Of a DNA stretch of 64,000 nt, positions 11,396-24,100 are shown one piece after another (the first letter of the stretch is position 1; the number at the start of each line of letters is the position of its first letter). The stretch covers positions 45,474,893 through 45,538,892 of the forward strand of contig OU015492.1 of assembly GCA_907164885.2 (NCBI GenBank). The letters are read 5' to 3'. The translations under genes were made by a program, and so were the position numbers. Below the pieces are notes generated by a model. It searched no databases and was not told the origin of the DNA. It was given only the letters and a program-made list of their open reading frames with translations. Origin of the DNA: Dolomedes plantarius (Eukaryota; Arthropoda; Arachnida; Araneae; Dolomedidae).

Positions 11396-12255
11396 GGTAC
11401 GTTGTTTAATGTTAAAAGAAAATCCCCCTAGTCAAAAGACAGTTGCAAAATCATTAAAATGCTCGGTGTCCACTGTAAACAAAATGATAAACGTTGATTT
11501 AAATCTTAAGAAAGCGAAAAAACGCAATGTGCATCGTCTTCTTCCAAATCATATCGCTGAACGCAGGACACGCTGCAGAATTCTATATGAGAAACACTTA
11601 TCCAAAGAGAAATGGGAAAACAATTGTCACAATAGATGAATCATGGGTGTATTTGCAACAAAAAAAGAGCCATTTATTATCATAAAAGTGGAGAAAAAAA
11701 TTTAAGTACATGGTTCAAAGAATCGAAAGAAAGTTTTACTAAGGCATTCATGATTGTTGCTGGTTTTTCTTATAATGGCGAGTTAAAAATAAAGAGAGTG
11801 GAAAAAATGTCAAGATTAACTCCAAATACTATCAGGAACATATTTTATCGCCAATTTTTCTGAATGAAATACCATCGCTTTACCCACAGTGCCATCAATT
11901 TGTGAGACTCCATCAGGACAAAGCTAGCAGGCACACATCAAAATCCACTGTCAATTTCCTAAAAGAAATGGAACAAAAAACTGGTATCAAGGCCATACCC
12001 TTCACTGATATCTCTACTAAATCTCCCGATGTATCACCTATGGATTTTTGTGCTTTCGGACTTTTAAAATCTGCATTATCCAAACGTCGTTCCAAAACCC
12101 TTACAGGACTCTGGAAATCTGTTCAGGAGGAATGAGATAGAATACCTCTTCTGACACTTCAAAAGGCATTATTATCCTGGAAATTGCGGTGTCGAAAGAT
12201 AGTTCTGAATAAGGGATGTCAAATAGAACATTTAAAACACAAGAATTTTATGTAA
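11396..12255 (+). pseudogene. Mariner transposase copy A, C-terminal part
   Basis: This continues the gene cut at 6239. It holds the second helix-turn-helix (KCSVSTVNKMINVD), the first catalytic region near 11630, the second Asp in RLHQDKASRH near 11910 and the third in DVSPMDFCAFG near 12040; 41 residues separate the last two Asp, giving DD41D. A one-base insertion (GGG where copy B has GG, near 11613-11615) shifts the frame just before the first catalytic Asp, and the same insertion occurs in copy C. A TGA at about 12133 also interrupts the end. The normal stop is TAA at 12253. Confidence 0.85.
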
Positions 12256-12309
12256 TTTAGTTTTGTGAATACAATATACATCGTCTAAAAAATGTGTGAA
12301 CAGCCTCTG

Positions 12310-13170
12310 TATATGTGTGTGTGTGTATGTATGTATGTATATATATATATTTTTTAATAAAAAAAATGTTTCCATGTAGTATCCGCTTAGGAGTAAATCT
12401 TTTTTATTCGCTAATAATATTATCGATATTTTTTCTCTGCATAAGGATATCAGAACATAGGTTTGTGAAATGAGCTAACGGATGTTCTGAAGATGCTGGA
12501 GATAAAAATGAATTGTACTGGCCAGGAGCCAAATGTTTTCGAATTTTTGGCAGAAGCGGCGAAGAATATGTTTTATTTTTCATTTCTGGCATCAGAGAAT
12601 ACGTAGACAATAAATAAAACGATTTTAGTGATTTTTCTAAAGTTTGAATTGAGTCTTTGTATTGAATTTAGGTGAGATTGAATTTTCTTTTAATGTCTCG
12701 TTTGCTCTCCAGATAAGGGAAAACACTTCGAACTATTCCCAATAAGAAGTATAAAAAGCGAGACTGACAGCAGATTTCTAGATAATAAGGACTATAAATT
12801 TATTTATAATTAAATGAGGCGATTTCGGTATAATGATAAAATAATGTAATTATTTACAGTTTAAAGTCGAGCTCATTTTATTTTTTTTTTTTCTTCATAA
12901 GGTAGTTATCTCTGTGTCGTCAGCATTTGATCTGCACGAGTCGTTTTTAATTGTTTCAGTGGAGGAAGACCTATATTTAATTCTTCGTTTTTTCATGTCT
13001 AGTTTTTATATTAACTCGACTTGAGGTCCTTCTATTTTCCTTATTTAATTTCAACCGATTGCCGTTCTGTCTTTTTGTTCAAAATATGCTACTTTACATA
13101 GTAACGTTGCAGCCTATCTATCATATTATTATGTCACGTATGTATGTGTGCGTATACATACATACATATA
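12310..13170. other. Unassigned DNA with GT/TA microsatellite
   Basis: A (GT)n(GTAT)n(TA)n run covers about 12310-12350, just outside the mariner right end. A short T-rich tract is at 12881-12892 and CATA/GTAT repeats lie near 13138-13170. No gene recognised. Confidence 0.5.
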
Positions 13171-13476
13171 CAGGGGAATCTCGATCTATCGTTTTTCAAG
13201 GGACCAACTGAACTGAACGATAAATGTGGGAAAACGATAGATGTGTTGACATAACAAAGGAATATGATCGTCGGGACAGAGTGAAATAAACGACGCATAC
13301 GGGAAAACGGTAATTCAAGGAACGACGGTAGACTGATTCGGGAAACTGAATCCCGACTGATTCAGGGAAACACGATAGATGCGTTGACATAATAAAGAAA
13401 TAAGATCGTCGGGATAGGGTGAAATAAACAACACATACGGGAAAATTATGATTCAGGGAACGATCGATCGAGATTC
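13171..13476. mobile_element. MITE, degraded (CAGNGGAATCTCGATC family)
   Basis: The left end CAGGGGAATCTCGATC and the right end GATCGATCGAGATTC form an inverted repeat shared with the neighbouring element at 13498. The terminal CACTG on the right is lost into a TA run. The interior repeats the motif 'gacataataaagaaataagatcgtcggga' in variant form twice, so this copy carries an internal duplication. It probably derives from a pogo/Tigger-like parent, given the CAGTG end and TA flanks. Confidence 0.7.
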
Positions 13477-13497
13477 ATATATATATATATATATATA

Positions 13498-13670
13498 CAG
13501 TGGAATCTCGATCTATCGTTTTTCAAGGGACCGATTGAAATTAACGATAAATCCGGGAAAACGATCGATGCGGAAACATAACAAAGCAATATCATCGTTG
13601 GGACTGGATAAAATGAACGACACATGCGGAAAACCGATGTATCCGAAAACGATCGATCGAGATTCCACTG
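13498..13670. mobile_element. MITE, complete (pogo/Tigger-like ends)
   Basis: This 173-bp element starts CAGTGGAATCTCGATC and ends GATCGAGATTCCACTG, flanked by TA on both sides. It has no coding capacity. It is the intact relative of the copy at 13171-13476, only 21 bp away and in the same orientation, with (TA)n between. Confidence 0.85.
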
Positions 13671-13792
13671 TATATATATATATTACACTCACGCACTTAT
13701 GAAGGACAAAACACAGGATGAGGACATAACGGTTTACATACTGACAAACAGAGAAAAAAAGCTACTGCATATGTCTTTCACCTTCTTTATCT

Positions 13793-13913
13793 TGTTGCTT
13801 TTGCTAATGCCCCCTGGCCGGAAGTGTTCCAGACCAGGTCCATATGAGCTTTGCGGCCTAGGAGTGTGACTCCTGTTTACAGTAACACCACAAGGGTCGG
13901 AGTTCTCACACTT
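13793..13913 (-). repeat. SINE 3' fragment
   Basis: The minus strand matches the 3' part of the SINE at 28458-28791 (the segment 'cactaccggccagggggcat' type, preceded by 'ccttgtggtg'). The tRNA-like head is missing, so this is a 5'-truncated copy. The AAC-rich tail is short or absent. Confidence 0.6.
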
Positions 13914-15815
13914 CTTTTACTTAAGGATTTCATGAAATGTTCTAGTACACGGCAAGAGGTGGCATGACGCCAAACAATCGGATGGTGGATTCGCAAAAAA
14001 ATCTAAGTCATGAACATGATGGGATAGTATATTAAATGCGGAACCATCAAGGCTTCAGGGGCCATCTTTATAGTGCAGAGGTGTTAATTGTGCAGTTACG
14101 TATATAGAATAGAGGCCAAAAAATTTTTCATAAAATTTAATAATTTTAAATCAACAGTTTGGAAATTTAAACCCCCCCTTCCCCCTAACAAGCAAGCATG
14201 CACACACATGTAGAAAGAGATATTGATTAGTGTAAACAGGTGGTAGAATCTTAAAATTTGATTTTTTTGAATACATAATAATAATTTGTTTTTTTTTCAA
14301 AATTATAATCTTTATAGTTTAAGCTTATAATTATTTTAATCAAATGTCTATGTTTTATTATCATTCTTTTTTTACAAAAACTGAATTCAACACATGCTAT
14401 CATTTAAACTTGCTAATGCAAGATTAAAACTGGCTGAAGAACTGGTTCAGTAGAGGGAAATAAGTGTTCTAATGATTTAACTAAACTCAAATTCACTAAT
14501 AGGATTTCCGAAGCACTATTTTTATCGGGGAAACACTGACTTCTTACGCAAATATTTATAAGAAAATATATACTTTCAAAATGGGAAATCATTTTAGAAA
14601 ATCTCTGCTTTGCAGAAAACTGTCTTAAACGTTGAATTTCCAATTTTTTCCTTTTCTTGTGATGTAGGTAATTTTTGGCACCCACTCTGATCAATGACTT
14701 AAACAGAAAAAACTATATTTCCTTTATGTATGCCAAGGACAAAGATGACGTCTGAAGGGATGTTTGTCTCTAGTGGAGGACTTTCGAATTAGAATTTTGC
14801 TTTGCTTTCAAGGAAGGAGATAAAAATATAAATATCCATATATAAATTGTTAATCTATATTGCAATTAACTTATCTCTTAAATCGATACTATGAGTTACT
14901 TTCGTTATATATATCCATATGAACTTCACGTTGCGTCTATGTCGAGAAAGTTCAGTCACACTATTGTAGAGTTCCTAAATGTTGAGATTTAGTTTTTCTC
15001 CACTCAGAAAACTCGAGACAAACCAGCCCAAAGCATTTTTTCTCTGCCAAACACGTCTCGTCACTCGTACACCGGAGAAATATTCATGTAGGAAGCGAAC
15101 TTGTTTGAAAAAGCGTAGGCAACAAATGTGATTTCATCAGCTTTGATCCCCTACTTGCATAAATGACAAAAGCAGAATGAATGCCAATCAGGAAGTGCTG
15201 TTTTGAATAATTTTCAATTAAACTGCTTCTTCGATGATAAACTATGTTAAAAGTATTTTTTCTTTGAAGTTCGTTGGAACGTCGTTCACCAGTTAACAGT
15301 AACAGTTATAAATTCGAAACTAATAAGTTATTCTAATTCGCAATATACACAGATGATGCAACAACGTTTGCACTCAATTGTATGAAGTTTATAGAAACGA
15401 TCACGATATGATTTGTGGACGTAAATAAAAAGGTCCTGGTAATGGCGTCGAAAGCCTATGCCGAGCGTGAAGGATAAAGGCATTTTTCAGTATACTAGCT
15501 ATCTTAAGTATAGTTTACCAAGTCTGCAATGTGTCCTTTTGAATCAGGAAGAATGGGATCAATGTGGAACATGCGCAAGTATCTTAAACTTTACTCGAAA
15601 GAATTTGTTCGGGAATCATATAAAACACCTAACATTCGCCACATGTAAGGAGAATATAAAGACAATAAGCATATCATAAGGTCCACAATACTGCATATAC
15701 AGTTCAAACACACACACACACACATCTTTCATTCTCTCTTTCCCTCTCAATACACACACCACACACATGTATATCTATAAATAAATATAATATATATATA
15801 TATATAGTATATATA
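13914..15815. other. Unassigned AT-rich DNA
   Basis: No gene or mobile element recognised. A C-rich stretch is at 14171-14187, a (CA)n run at 15708-15723 and a (TA)n run at 15788-15815 that abuts the Tc1 element. Short open frames on both strands match nothing I know and are probably chance. Confidence 0.5.
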
Positions 15816-17379
15816 CAGTGGCTCCTAAAAGTGTTCGTACACTTACGATTTTCAATGAAATAGGGGTCTATCCATTAATTAAAATGAATATTTCAGAATG
15901 CGTATTTAATAATAAGATCTATAATCTATTCTTAATAAAACTAAATGAAATTTTTCAAGAATATAGTAAAACTTTATTTTTAAGAAACCAATAATCAAAA
16001 GGTAACAAAAACTTTATCTCACAAAAGTCATCGCACACTTGTAAAAAATCTCTATTAGTAAATATTCTAATTTTCCGTTGAATTAATATTTAGTAGGTTA
16101 TCCTTTAGCATCCACAACAGCTTTCAAACGACTGGGAATAGATTACACTAATTCTTTTGAAATTTCTGCATCAATGTTCATCCATTTTTCCATCATAATT
16201 GTTTTTAGTTCGCTTTTCGTGTGAATGTCGTGTTTTAGTACTCGAACCTCCAGTTCTCTCCAAATATGGGTTTAAATCTGGCGATTGAGGTGGTGTTTTC
16301 AAAACTAGTGGACAATTATAGAGACACCAGAGGCGAACGTTGAGAGCCGTGTGCTTAGGATCGTTATCTTGATTAAAAACAAAGTTGTTTCCAATACCCA
16401 AATTTTGGGCTCATAATTTTAAATTGTCTCTTAAAATATTTATATAAACAGCATGATTCATTATGCTATCAATTAATACCAAATTACCTAGTCCTGATGC
16501 TGACATGCACCCCACACAAGGACACCTCCACCGCCATGCTTAACTGTTCCTACTAAGTTCTTGGGATTAAGTTCCTCATTTTTTCTTCTCCCTACAATTA
16601 TACGCCCATCGGAACCAAAATGTTAAACTTGCTTTTAACGGCAAATAAGACATTATTCCAATACGATTGGGGCTTATTTAATCATTGATAGTGCGAAGGA
16701 AAGCCTAAGCTATCTGTTTTTCTCACTCACAAAAATTTTCTATGGGCAGAGCGCCCATGTAATCCAGCTGCTCTGAGAACTCGTCGAACAGTTTCAGGTA
16801 GAAAACGTTTTTGAAGTAGAAAATGTTTCATTAAATTCTGCAGAAACTTTTACAGCACTCAAACGTGGATTTTTAACAAATTTTCTAATTATAAATCTCT
16901 GATCACGTATTGTTAACTTTGCCGGACGACCTTTTCTTACCTTGTTTTCAATCCGATTTTCTTCTTTAAAGCGTTTTATCACATAGTGCACAGTAGAAAG
17001 GGATAAATTAAGTAATTTAGCAATATTCCGAACTGATTTAGCACTACTATGATGAAAAATAATCAATTTTCGAATGCTGTTTGTTGTTTCTTTACGACTA
17101 CGAGCCATTTTTAAATAATAAATAGAATATTACGGAGTAGGCAAGCAAAAATTACAGCCAAACGATATTTTAAATGCCACCACAATTCAAAATTTAAAAT
17201 AAAGCTTCAGACGATAATTTTAATTATGAATTTATCCGAAAATATTTCAGTGTACGATGACTTTTGTGAGATAAAGTTTTTGTTACTTTTTGATTACTGG
17301 TTTCTTAAAAATAAAGTTTTACTATGTTTTTAAAATATTTCATGTAGTTTTGTTAAGAATAGATTATAGATCTTATTAT
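15816..17379 (-). mobile_element. Tc1-like transposon with long inverted repeats, right end lost
   Basis: The left end CAGTGGCTCCTAAAAGTG follows a TA. The left inverted repeat runs to about 16041 (226 bp); its inner part is matched in reverse at 17251-17379, but the outermost 95 bp or so of the right repeat are missing where a SINE fragment begins. Long repeats of this size occur in several Tc1 lineages. The transposase gene is on the minus strand and broken. Without the right end this copy cannot be excised. Confidence 0.85.
16090..17108 (-). pseudogene. Tc1 transposase, broken
   Basis: The gene starts at ATG 17108 (MARSRKETT). The N-terminus has a paired-like helix-turn-helix (SVRNIAKLLNLSLSTVHYV) and the basic GRPAK motif typical of Tc1 proteins. 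In the frame at 16171-16401 the second catalytic Asp is in FNQDNDPKHTA, and the third region reads SPDLNP. The usual following IEN, with the catalytic Glu of DD34E, is missing: the sequence jumps to a WREL-like stretch in another frame, as if about 8 bases near 16263-16264 were deleted. More shifts lie between 16400 and 16794. It is not functional. Confidence 0.85.
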
Positions 17380-17387
17380 CTTCTATA

Positions 17388-17486
17388 GGAGGTGTTGCCT
17401 ATACACGGTGGTATTTTAATGACGCTTGTCGGGGTTCGGACCGAGAACCCTAGACGTAGAAATCCGACGCGCTACCTCCAGGCTGC
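17388..17486 (-). repeat. tRNA-derived SINE fragment
   Basis: On the minus strand the head shows an A-box-like stretch near 17468-17482 and a B-box match (GGTCCGAACCC) near 17431-17442, followed by the CATTAAA(A)TAC(C) and GTGT(C)TAGGC phrases shared with the SINEs at 20624 and 28458. It is truncated about 100 bp into the element, next to the broken end of the Tc1 copy. Confidence 0.7.
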
Positions 17487-17714
17487 ATCGGGCCAATTTA
17501 GACATTAATTAGCGTTAGAACATTTTACCGTTTAGACATTAATTGGCTGCCCTAAAAATTAAAAGATGGGAAAATTGTTAAGAGATTGAACAAAGAGATC
17601 AATGCAGAGGAAAAAAGTTTGTTAAAAAATTATACGAGCTTAATCTCTTAGCGACACGTACTTAATATTTTCAGATGTGAAAGAAAATGAAATTTGAATT
17701 TTCAGATTTTAAAT

Positions 17715-17715
<1 letters not shown>

Positions 17716-17757
<42 letters not shown>

Positions 17758-17758
17758 A
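17716..17758. repeat. (TA)n(TG)n microsatellite
   Basis: A TA run followed by a TG run borders the left end of the Helitron-like repeat. Confidence 0.9.
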
Positions 17759-18491
17759 ACAGTTCCGTAACTGACTGACTGACTTACAGATAACGCACAA
17801 ACTAAACCCTTGGACCTAAAGGGCTGAAATTTTGTATGGCGATTCTTCGTATAGTGTAAGGGTGAACTAAGAAAGATTTTTGAAAAATTCTCCTTACATT
17901 TTTTTAAATGAAGTTTTTAGGCTGTTTTTGTAACAATCTTTAAAGTTTGCATTAAGAATAATAATTGGAGGGTTATAAAATTTATACCACGTGAAAGATC
18001 ATGAAAATCCCTTTAAAATTAAATCTTTTTCGAATCTTTACCTCTATTTTCTGATTTTTGGCAGATTTTTAAAGATTTATTTTTAGAATTTAATTTATTA
18101 AATGCTGATCACGTGGTTTCTTTTCTTTTTGTGATACTTAAAATTAATTTATCGTCACGTGCATAAGAATGAAATAAATTGACAAGAGAAAAAAAATTAA
18201 AATACAGTAAAAGATCAAATTTAACCCCTAGACTCATTGAGATGGAAGTTTTTAAAGAATTTGATTCAAATTAGTACGTTTTATGGATATTAAACATACA
18301 AATTAATTGCATATATTGTCCGTTGTATTTAATTTGAATATTTTTTCTACATTATTTTGTTTATAAAAATATTCCTTACGATTATATATATATATATTTT
18401 TTTTTCTGGGGGGGGGGGGCATTAATTTTATCCATTGAGCGTTCTATTTAATTTGATTGTACTCCGTAGCGAAGCATGGGTATTCAGCTAG
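17759..18491 (+). mobile_element. Helitron-like non-autonomous repeat, copy 1
   Basis: This is the same repeat as 60620-61325, in the opposite orientation. It carries the 'cagataacgcacaaactaaacc' type segment (shown here shortened in meaning) near 17786 and ends with TTCAGCTAG followed by T, matching the CTRR|T end of Helitrons. Its 5' end has merged with a microsatellite, so the expected TC start is lost. It has no coding capacity. Internal T-rich and G-rich runs lie near 18397-18419. The hairpin before the end is weak. Confidence 0.7.
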
Positions 18492-20049
18492 TGTCAGATA
18501 AGACAGACCTCTTTCGAAACAGAATAATTTTGCATTATAGTGTTGGTTTGGACGATGGAAATTAACTGTTTATGTTTTGTGTTCAAAGCTCCGGAATGTA
18601 GCGTGTGTTAAATACTGAATCGTAGCCGAAAGTATCGCGAGAGTAATTTCCTCTCTAATTTTCTTGTCGCTGATGATGAACTGACATAGCTCGTGCATGT
18701 CGCCAGATTTCGAATCCTATATCGTGATGCCTTTAAGCAAACGTACACTCCATTTAGTTTCGTGTTAAGTAGCCATTAAAGTCTGTCATACAAGTCCTCG
18801 ACTAGAATTATAGTCCGTGAATTTTTAGCTGCGTGGACATCCTAAATAAATATTATCCTGAAGATTTATTAAGCATTCAAGTTCGTGTTAGGTCCTTAGT
18901 AAATTGGGAGTTTTCGTCCTTTTGAATAAAAATGAGTTTTCTCGATGATTTTTTGATAGTTACAATTAACATTCTAATTTATCAGGGGTTACGATCTACA
19001 ATAACTCATAATCTACTGAACAGAATGTCGTAGATATTTCCTTAGTGTCAAATCGAGGCAACCAAACATTTTGAAATGCATTTGTTGATTTATTATCGTG
19101 ACCTTTACAAGGGTTCTCTAATCTCAGAAATTTCAGAAATGAATGTCCAATAGTATTGAGTGTGTCGAGAACTTAAGAGGATGGTAGAGGGTAAGGCGAG
19201 AGTAGACATCCATATTAACAAATATTTTTTTCTCATTCTTTGATGACGACATTTTATTGTATCTTTTGAATAATTCAGACCATAATAATAAGGGTTTTAA
19301 TCTCGTTAATTTAAGAACTACTAAGGGTTTGAACACGTTAATTCAAGGTACTATAATGGAATTTTAAATTCCCGTACTCCCGTATAAAAGTGAATGGATT
19401 TGCTATGAAGCAAACTGCATTCGTGATATTATACACACAATGGGGTTTTTATCGCTATAGTCTCTTATTCTTATAAAACTTAATTTACGATAAGATATTT
19501 ATTGATAAAATAGAAATAAAAAAATTGGGCAAACTGTTATTCGGAATTACCTCGTGTAACCCATAAACATAAAGACAGCAGTTTTTAATTCTGAATAAAA
19601 GTTAGAGTTTCTTTACCGATGGATATCTTTGCGCAGATTAAGTTATTCTTGGTCTTGTTTTCTCCTAATGCAAGTACATTAGATCTATAAATAGTATGGA
19701 GATCCTTCCGTGAGTTTCTGATGATTAAAGTATCAGGTTTGTTAGTAAATGTCATGCTATGGACTGTTGTAAATAGTTCTGCACATCTATCCCAAAAGCA
19801 TAAAATTCTGAGTACGATGTCGATTTCCGTGAATCATAAATAATAGAATTGACGTTATAAAGGCAGAGAATGGTAGGTGCGGTCTTAATAGAAGCTGAAC
19901 CCCATAGGAGTGATCAAAATTGTGGTGTCAGATCATCTCTTTGTTTCAATATTGAATTGAAAATGAAAGAAACCAAATCACGATTTGCAGCCAAACAAAT
20001 GGGATTATCATTTTTTCTTTTAAGAAATGTTGTACAATGTAAAAGTTTA

Positions 20050-20137
<88 letters not shown>

Positions 20138-20623
20138 ATACAATGTTTATTTGGAAGAGACGGTAGATTAGTCTCAGTTATGCTGAAATATGCAGTCATT
20201 CATAAGTTTGGAAGATTTTTTTTCCCAGATAGACCTACATTTCAGAGTTGATGACATCTTGCTTTTAGAAACTTGAGACACTTTCATACTCAGTGATGAG
20301 AATCAATGTTTAATGAATACAATAGTCACAAGAATGTTGACCTGGGAAGAATTACAACAGTCTCGAGCAGAAGGCTCACAAGTTCTTGTCATAATCTTTG
20401 ACGTCTCCATATTTGATTGGACGTCACCGAAAGAAATTTGAATTATTATAATTTATTTATTTGCTAAGTCTTCGGATGTTCTCGCTTAAGAACTTATGAC
20501 AGCGTGAAGTTTTCAGAACAAAATTTTTATTCACTCGTATAAAACTCTGTATAATACTCATATCGAAAGTTTTCCGATTAGCGACGAAGGAAAGACCTTA
20601 TTTAGCAAGAAACGATTTATTTG
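18492..20623. other. Unassigned AT-rich DNA with a long (TA)n run
   Basis: No gene recognised. The stretch contains an 83-bp (TA)n run near 20053-20135. The short frames present are either read through the microsatellite or match nothing I know. Confidence 0.5.
20053..20135. repeat. (TA)n microsatellite, about 41 units
   Basis: A pure TA dinucleotide run, the longest in the window. Its exact length in the genome is uncertain because such runs are prone to sequencing and assembly error. Confidence 0.95.
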
Positions 20624-21183
20624 AGACTCCGCGGTAGCTTAGTGGTAGAACTTCGGCATGCGGTGCTGAGGGTGCTCGGGTCGAATCTCGACAAGCGCCA
20701 TTAAATACCTCCGTGTCTAGGCCAGATATGGGCACGTAAATACGTAGACCGGAAAGTCCTTCTATTAAGGCGGTCACACACATCTGCCCTGCACAGTACA
20801 CAGGGGGAAAACGAGTGATTTATGGGCAACGCTCTCTGCAGCGATCCTCTCCTCAGTCGGTTTTTGCACAGAGCATCAAAGAGATTCGAAGGACCTTGGG
20901 GGGGGGGAGGACCGTGACTAATCGACCCCCAAATATGTCAACAGGTGTCGGGGGGGCTGCATACTGTAGAATTGTCTAGATGTGTGTGACTGCAGCATTA
21001 GAGATCAGAGAGGGTGGGAAACGGTACGCCCCCACAGATGTGAACCTTGGAGGGGTTGCTGGGTCAAAATTGAGATGCATCCTGGCTAAATCAGACTTCG
21101 ACCCTTCCTCAGCCCGCTAGCCTATATGGATCTGGTGTGGAATACTTCTGTCCAGGAAGCATTAGAAACAACAACAACAACAA
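20624..21183 (+). repeat. tRNA-derived SINE, long copy with AAC tail
   Basis: The head has an A box (TAGCTTAGTGGTAG) and a B box (GGGTCGAATCTC), a pol III promoter like that of a tRNA. The body continues with GTGTCTAGGCCAGATATGGGC and, near the 3' end, a CCTGGCTAAATCAGACTTCGACC segment and then an (ACA)n/(AAC)n tail at 21166-21183. Compared with the 28458 copy, it contains about 220 extra bases in the middle, including two G runs (20898-20906, 20950-20956). It may be a longer subfamily or carry an insertion. Confidence 0.85.
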
Positions 21184-24100
21184 TTCATTTGAGTCCACGA
21201 ATCTGTTAAAAAATCAAACAAGGAATGATGCACCCAAAGAAAGCCTTCCCTGAGAACTATTAGTTTTCCCAGAAGAACTTATGAAAACTTCTGTGTAGTG
21301 TAGTCTTCTGTGTAGTACAAAATTAAACTATTTTTTCACAATTATATCTTAACTTTAAAAAAAAACTAAAGATTAATCTCTTAGGTATCACTCAAATTAC
21401 TGCATAAATGCACACACGAATGTTTTTCCAGGTATTCCCATTTATGAACTGTTTAATTTCAACATCCAATCATAATGTAGGTGTTCAGCAGTCTAATTAA
21501 CCATAAATATGGACTCCCGTTTTGACAATATCTGTCTCTGTTTCAGATTTAGGTGAAAATTTAAAAGCAATTTTTGCAAAATTATTCATCAGTCTTTGTT
21601 ATAATCATTATAAACTATTACAATATTGTTCGTGGTAATAAAGTTAATACTATGAAGGGATTTGAATAACAGAGACCTTAATTCCCTTCGTTCAAAAAGA
21701 ATTCGAATTCCTGAAATACAATGCTTAATTAAAATCCAATAAACACAAGCAGTTGTTGTGAACGGAACAATGTGCAACGACCGAGTGATACGCCAAAAAT
21801 AACAAGGGAAGAACTGAAATCGTGACAATGACAAACATCACAGTTACGGAGATCATTAAACTCACCGGAATCTGACGGATTAGAAGCTAAGCAATGAATC
21901 AGCAAGTAAATATTTTAGAAGTATGAAATATTAGGACAGTTTTACAGCTGCATTTTCAGATTATCTTTATATGATGCGTAGCAGTTATTTACAGAACTAC
22001 TGCGATAACGGGGAGATTTCAAATTGCGTTGAAAGAGGTGCAATTTTATGCTAGTGGAAATCAAACAGCGATGAAAACTTGATATTACTGGGAAACTAAA
22101 TCTTTTTTAAATGCATCGGATGATAAATAGCTGATTTTACGTGATTTTTTAATTGAGGGCATTGCTTGAATTTCACTTTCATTTATATTTTTTTCTCTGA
22201 AACATCATATCAGACATAGAAGCTAATAAAAAAAGAAAAAAAGACTTCATGCATACAATAGTTGAAATTTTAAGGATTCATCCACTGAATCATTACTACT
22301 TTTATTATCTTCAAGTGAAAAGCTGCTTTCGAATTTTCTGACAATTGATTGGTCTTAGAGTCATATAGTTATTTTAAAGCTTAAATACATGACTCTGTGT
22401 AGTGCGGAGAATCTATTTCTAGTAGCTTATGGCTCTGGATTATCATTCAGTATGCAATTACAGGTCTTTAAGAGAAAGAATAAATCGCATGGTTTACAAA
22501 GGAAGACACTTTTCCCTCCTTTAGACATGAACGCGCGCATATTAGAGTGCATATTTAAGTTTTATCTGAAGCTAACCACTTTGCAATCGAAACAAAGTAT
22601 GTTGAGTTAACTGGAACTATACGGATCATCCAATATTCATTTTGGAACGGAATTTTGGGCTTCTCTTTCTCAAATGAATTTACTTGATAAATTATGTAAA
22701 AATATTTTTGCTTTTTTTTTTTTTTTTTTTTTTGGGGGGGGGGGGGGGGACGATTCTTTACAGCTTTTGAAAATTAGTTTTGCATTATAATTTTAATCAA
22801 ATGGCAACGACTGAATACAAGACTTTTGCGACCTTACGATAGTTTAATCTTTAAATTTCCAAACATTAAGGTTTGAATGTTTCATATAGGAATTTTCTTT
22901 TTAAAAAAAAATATTCGTTTATAATGTCGAGAGACATCGCTTGTGGTAAATGTCATTTCCTTTACTAACAATTTATCTTTATTTAGTTTGTCATAAAAAA
23001 GGGCTGAGTCTTTTTAGATTAGTAATATACCTACAAGACATTTACCCTCAGCTAGTCAGAGTAACTTACATAAATTTCCAATTTTGTTAAAAAAATTCCT
23101 ATTATGAAAAGTCACATTTATTAAATCCAATAAAAAAGCTACTATTTTCATAATGCAGAATTACTCGACTCTCCTACTTCTCCATGCGACCCACATAGCA
23201 ACATTGAGTAAACACTCGGCGCACCCCCTACCCCCGTGTCTACGCTGCGAAAGAAAAAAAAATCGAAATGGTCTACGATGACACACATTTTTCCAGTAAT
23301 AAAGGCAATGAGGACTTCCCCGGGTTCCCAGATGTGCAAATGGCTACGAAACTGGGGGAAATCGCTCTATTCAGGGAATCGTTAATGTTTCAGAGTGGTC
23401 GGAGGGGCGATGGAATTTTAGCGTAATTCATTTGTGAAAGAGAAGCGTCATTTAGGACTCGCCCTGAGAGAACATTTTAATGCGTTTGCAAGAAGATTAA
23501 TTTTAAGGACAATGAATGCTTCTGTATTGTTTGGAAACGAGAATTTACTATGCAGTGCTTGTTACGTGTAATCGAATCAGGTGATGTAATGTTTACCGAG
23601 GCTTTCAGCTTCCGGATGTTTCGAGATGCATAGAATCTTATAAATATGCAATAATTATAGTGTAGCAAAAAAGAAATGGGTGGAGTCACTTGCCAAGTAT
23701 ATTAATCCCTAGGTGAAGAGTAAAGTAGGGAAATGCTTATTTGTCCTATTAAACTATAGTGCAACATGTATATTTATAGACCTTGTGTCGATTAGCAAGT
23801 TTTTCTTTAACATATAATTGTAACATATGGCTTTGTTGTTAATTCTGCTAATAATCTTACTTCATGAAGAACAATAAAAAAATTGCTCTTAAATGAGTCG
23901 TAAAATAAGCATTTAACCAAACAATTGAGAGCACGAACTCGTTGACTTCTTTATTGCTCAACATGGCAAAACAAGTTATTTAGTATATTTCTAGAGACTT
24001 CTGTCGATGTTAGATTTGGATGCTTCCAGTGCCCGGTTCTATCCTTGTTCAATAAAAGTAAACCATTTAGTGGTTTGAAGTTTCCTTCAGCGGCGCAATG

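Larger units (their letters stand above)
5861..12309 (+). mobile_element. Mariner-like (DD41D) element, copy A, carrying a nested hAT
   Basis: The left end resembles the ends of copies B and C (GGCTGTTCGCACA type), though its first few bases have decayed into the adjoining TA run. The right end is an intact GAACAGCCTCTG followed by TA. Removing the hAT insertion (6240-11387 plus one 8-bp duplication) leaves about 1.29 kb, close to copies B (1302 bp) and C (1278 bp). It is the outermost layer of a three-level nest. The transposase is interrupted and frameshifted. Confidence 0.85.

Noticed and set aside
12404..12610. 68-residue minus-strand frame
   Set aside because: No motif, no supporting composition change; expected by chance.
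19946..20143. Tyr-Ile repeat proteins read from the TA run on both strands
   Set aside because: Microsatellite translation, not a gene.
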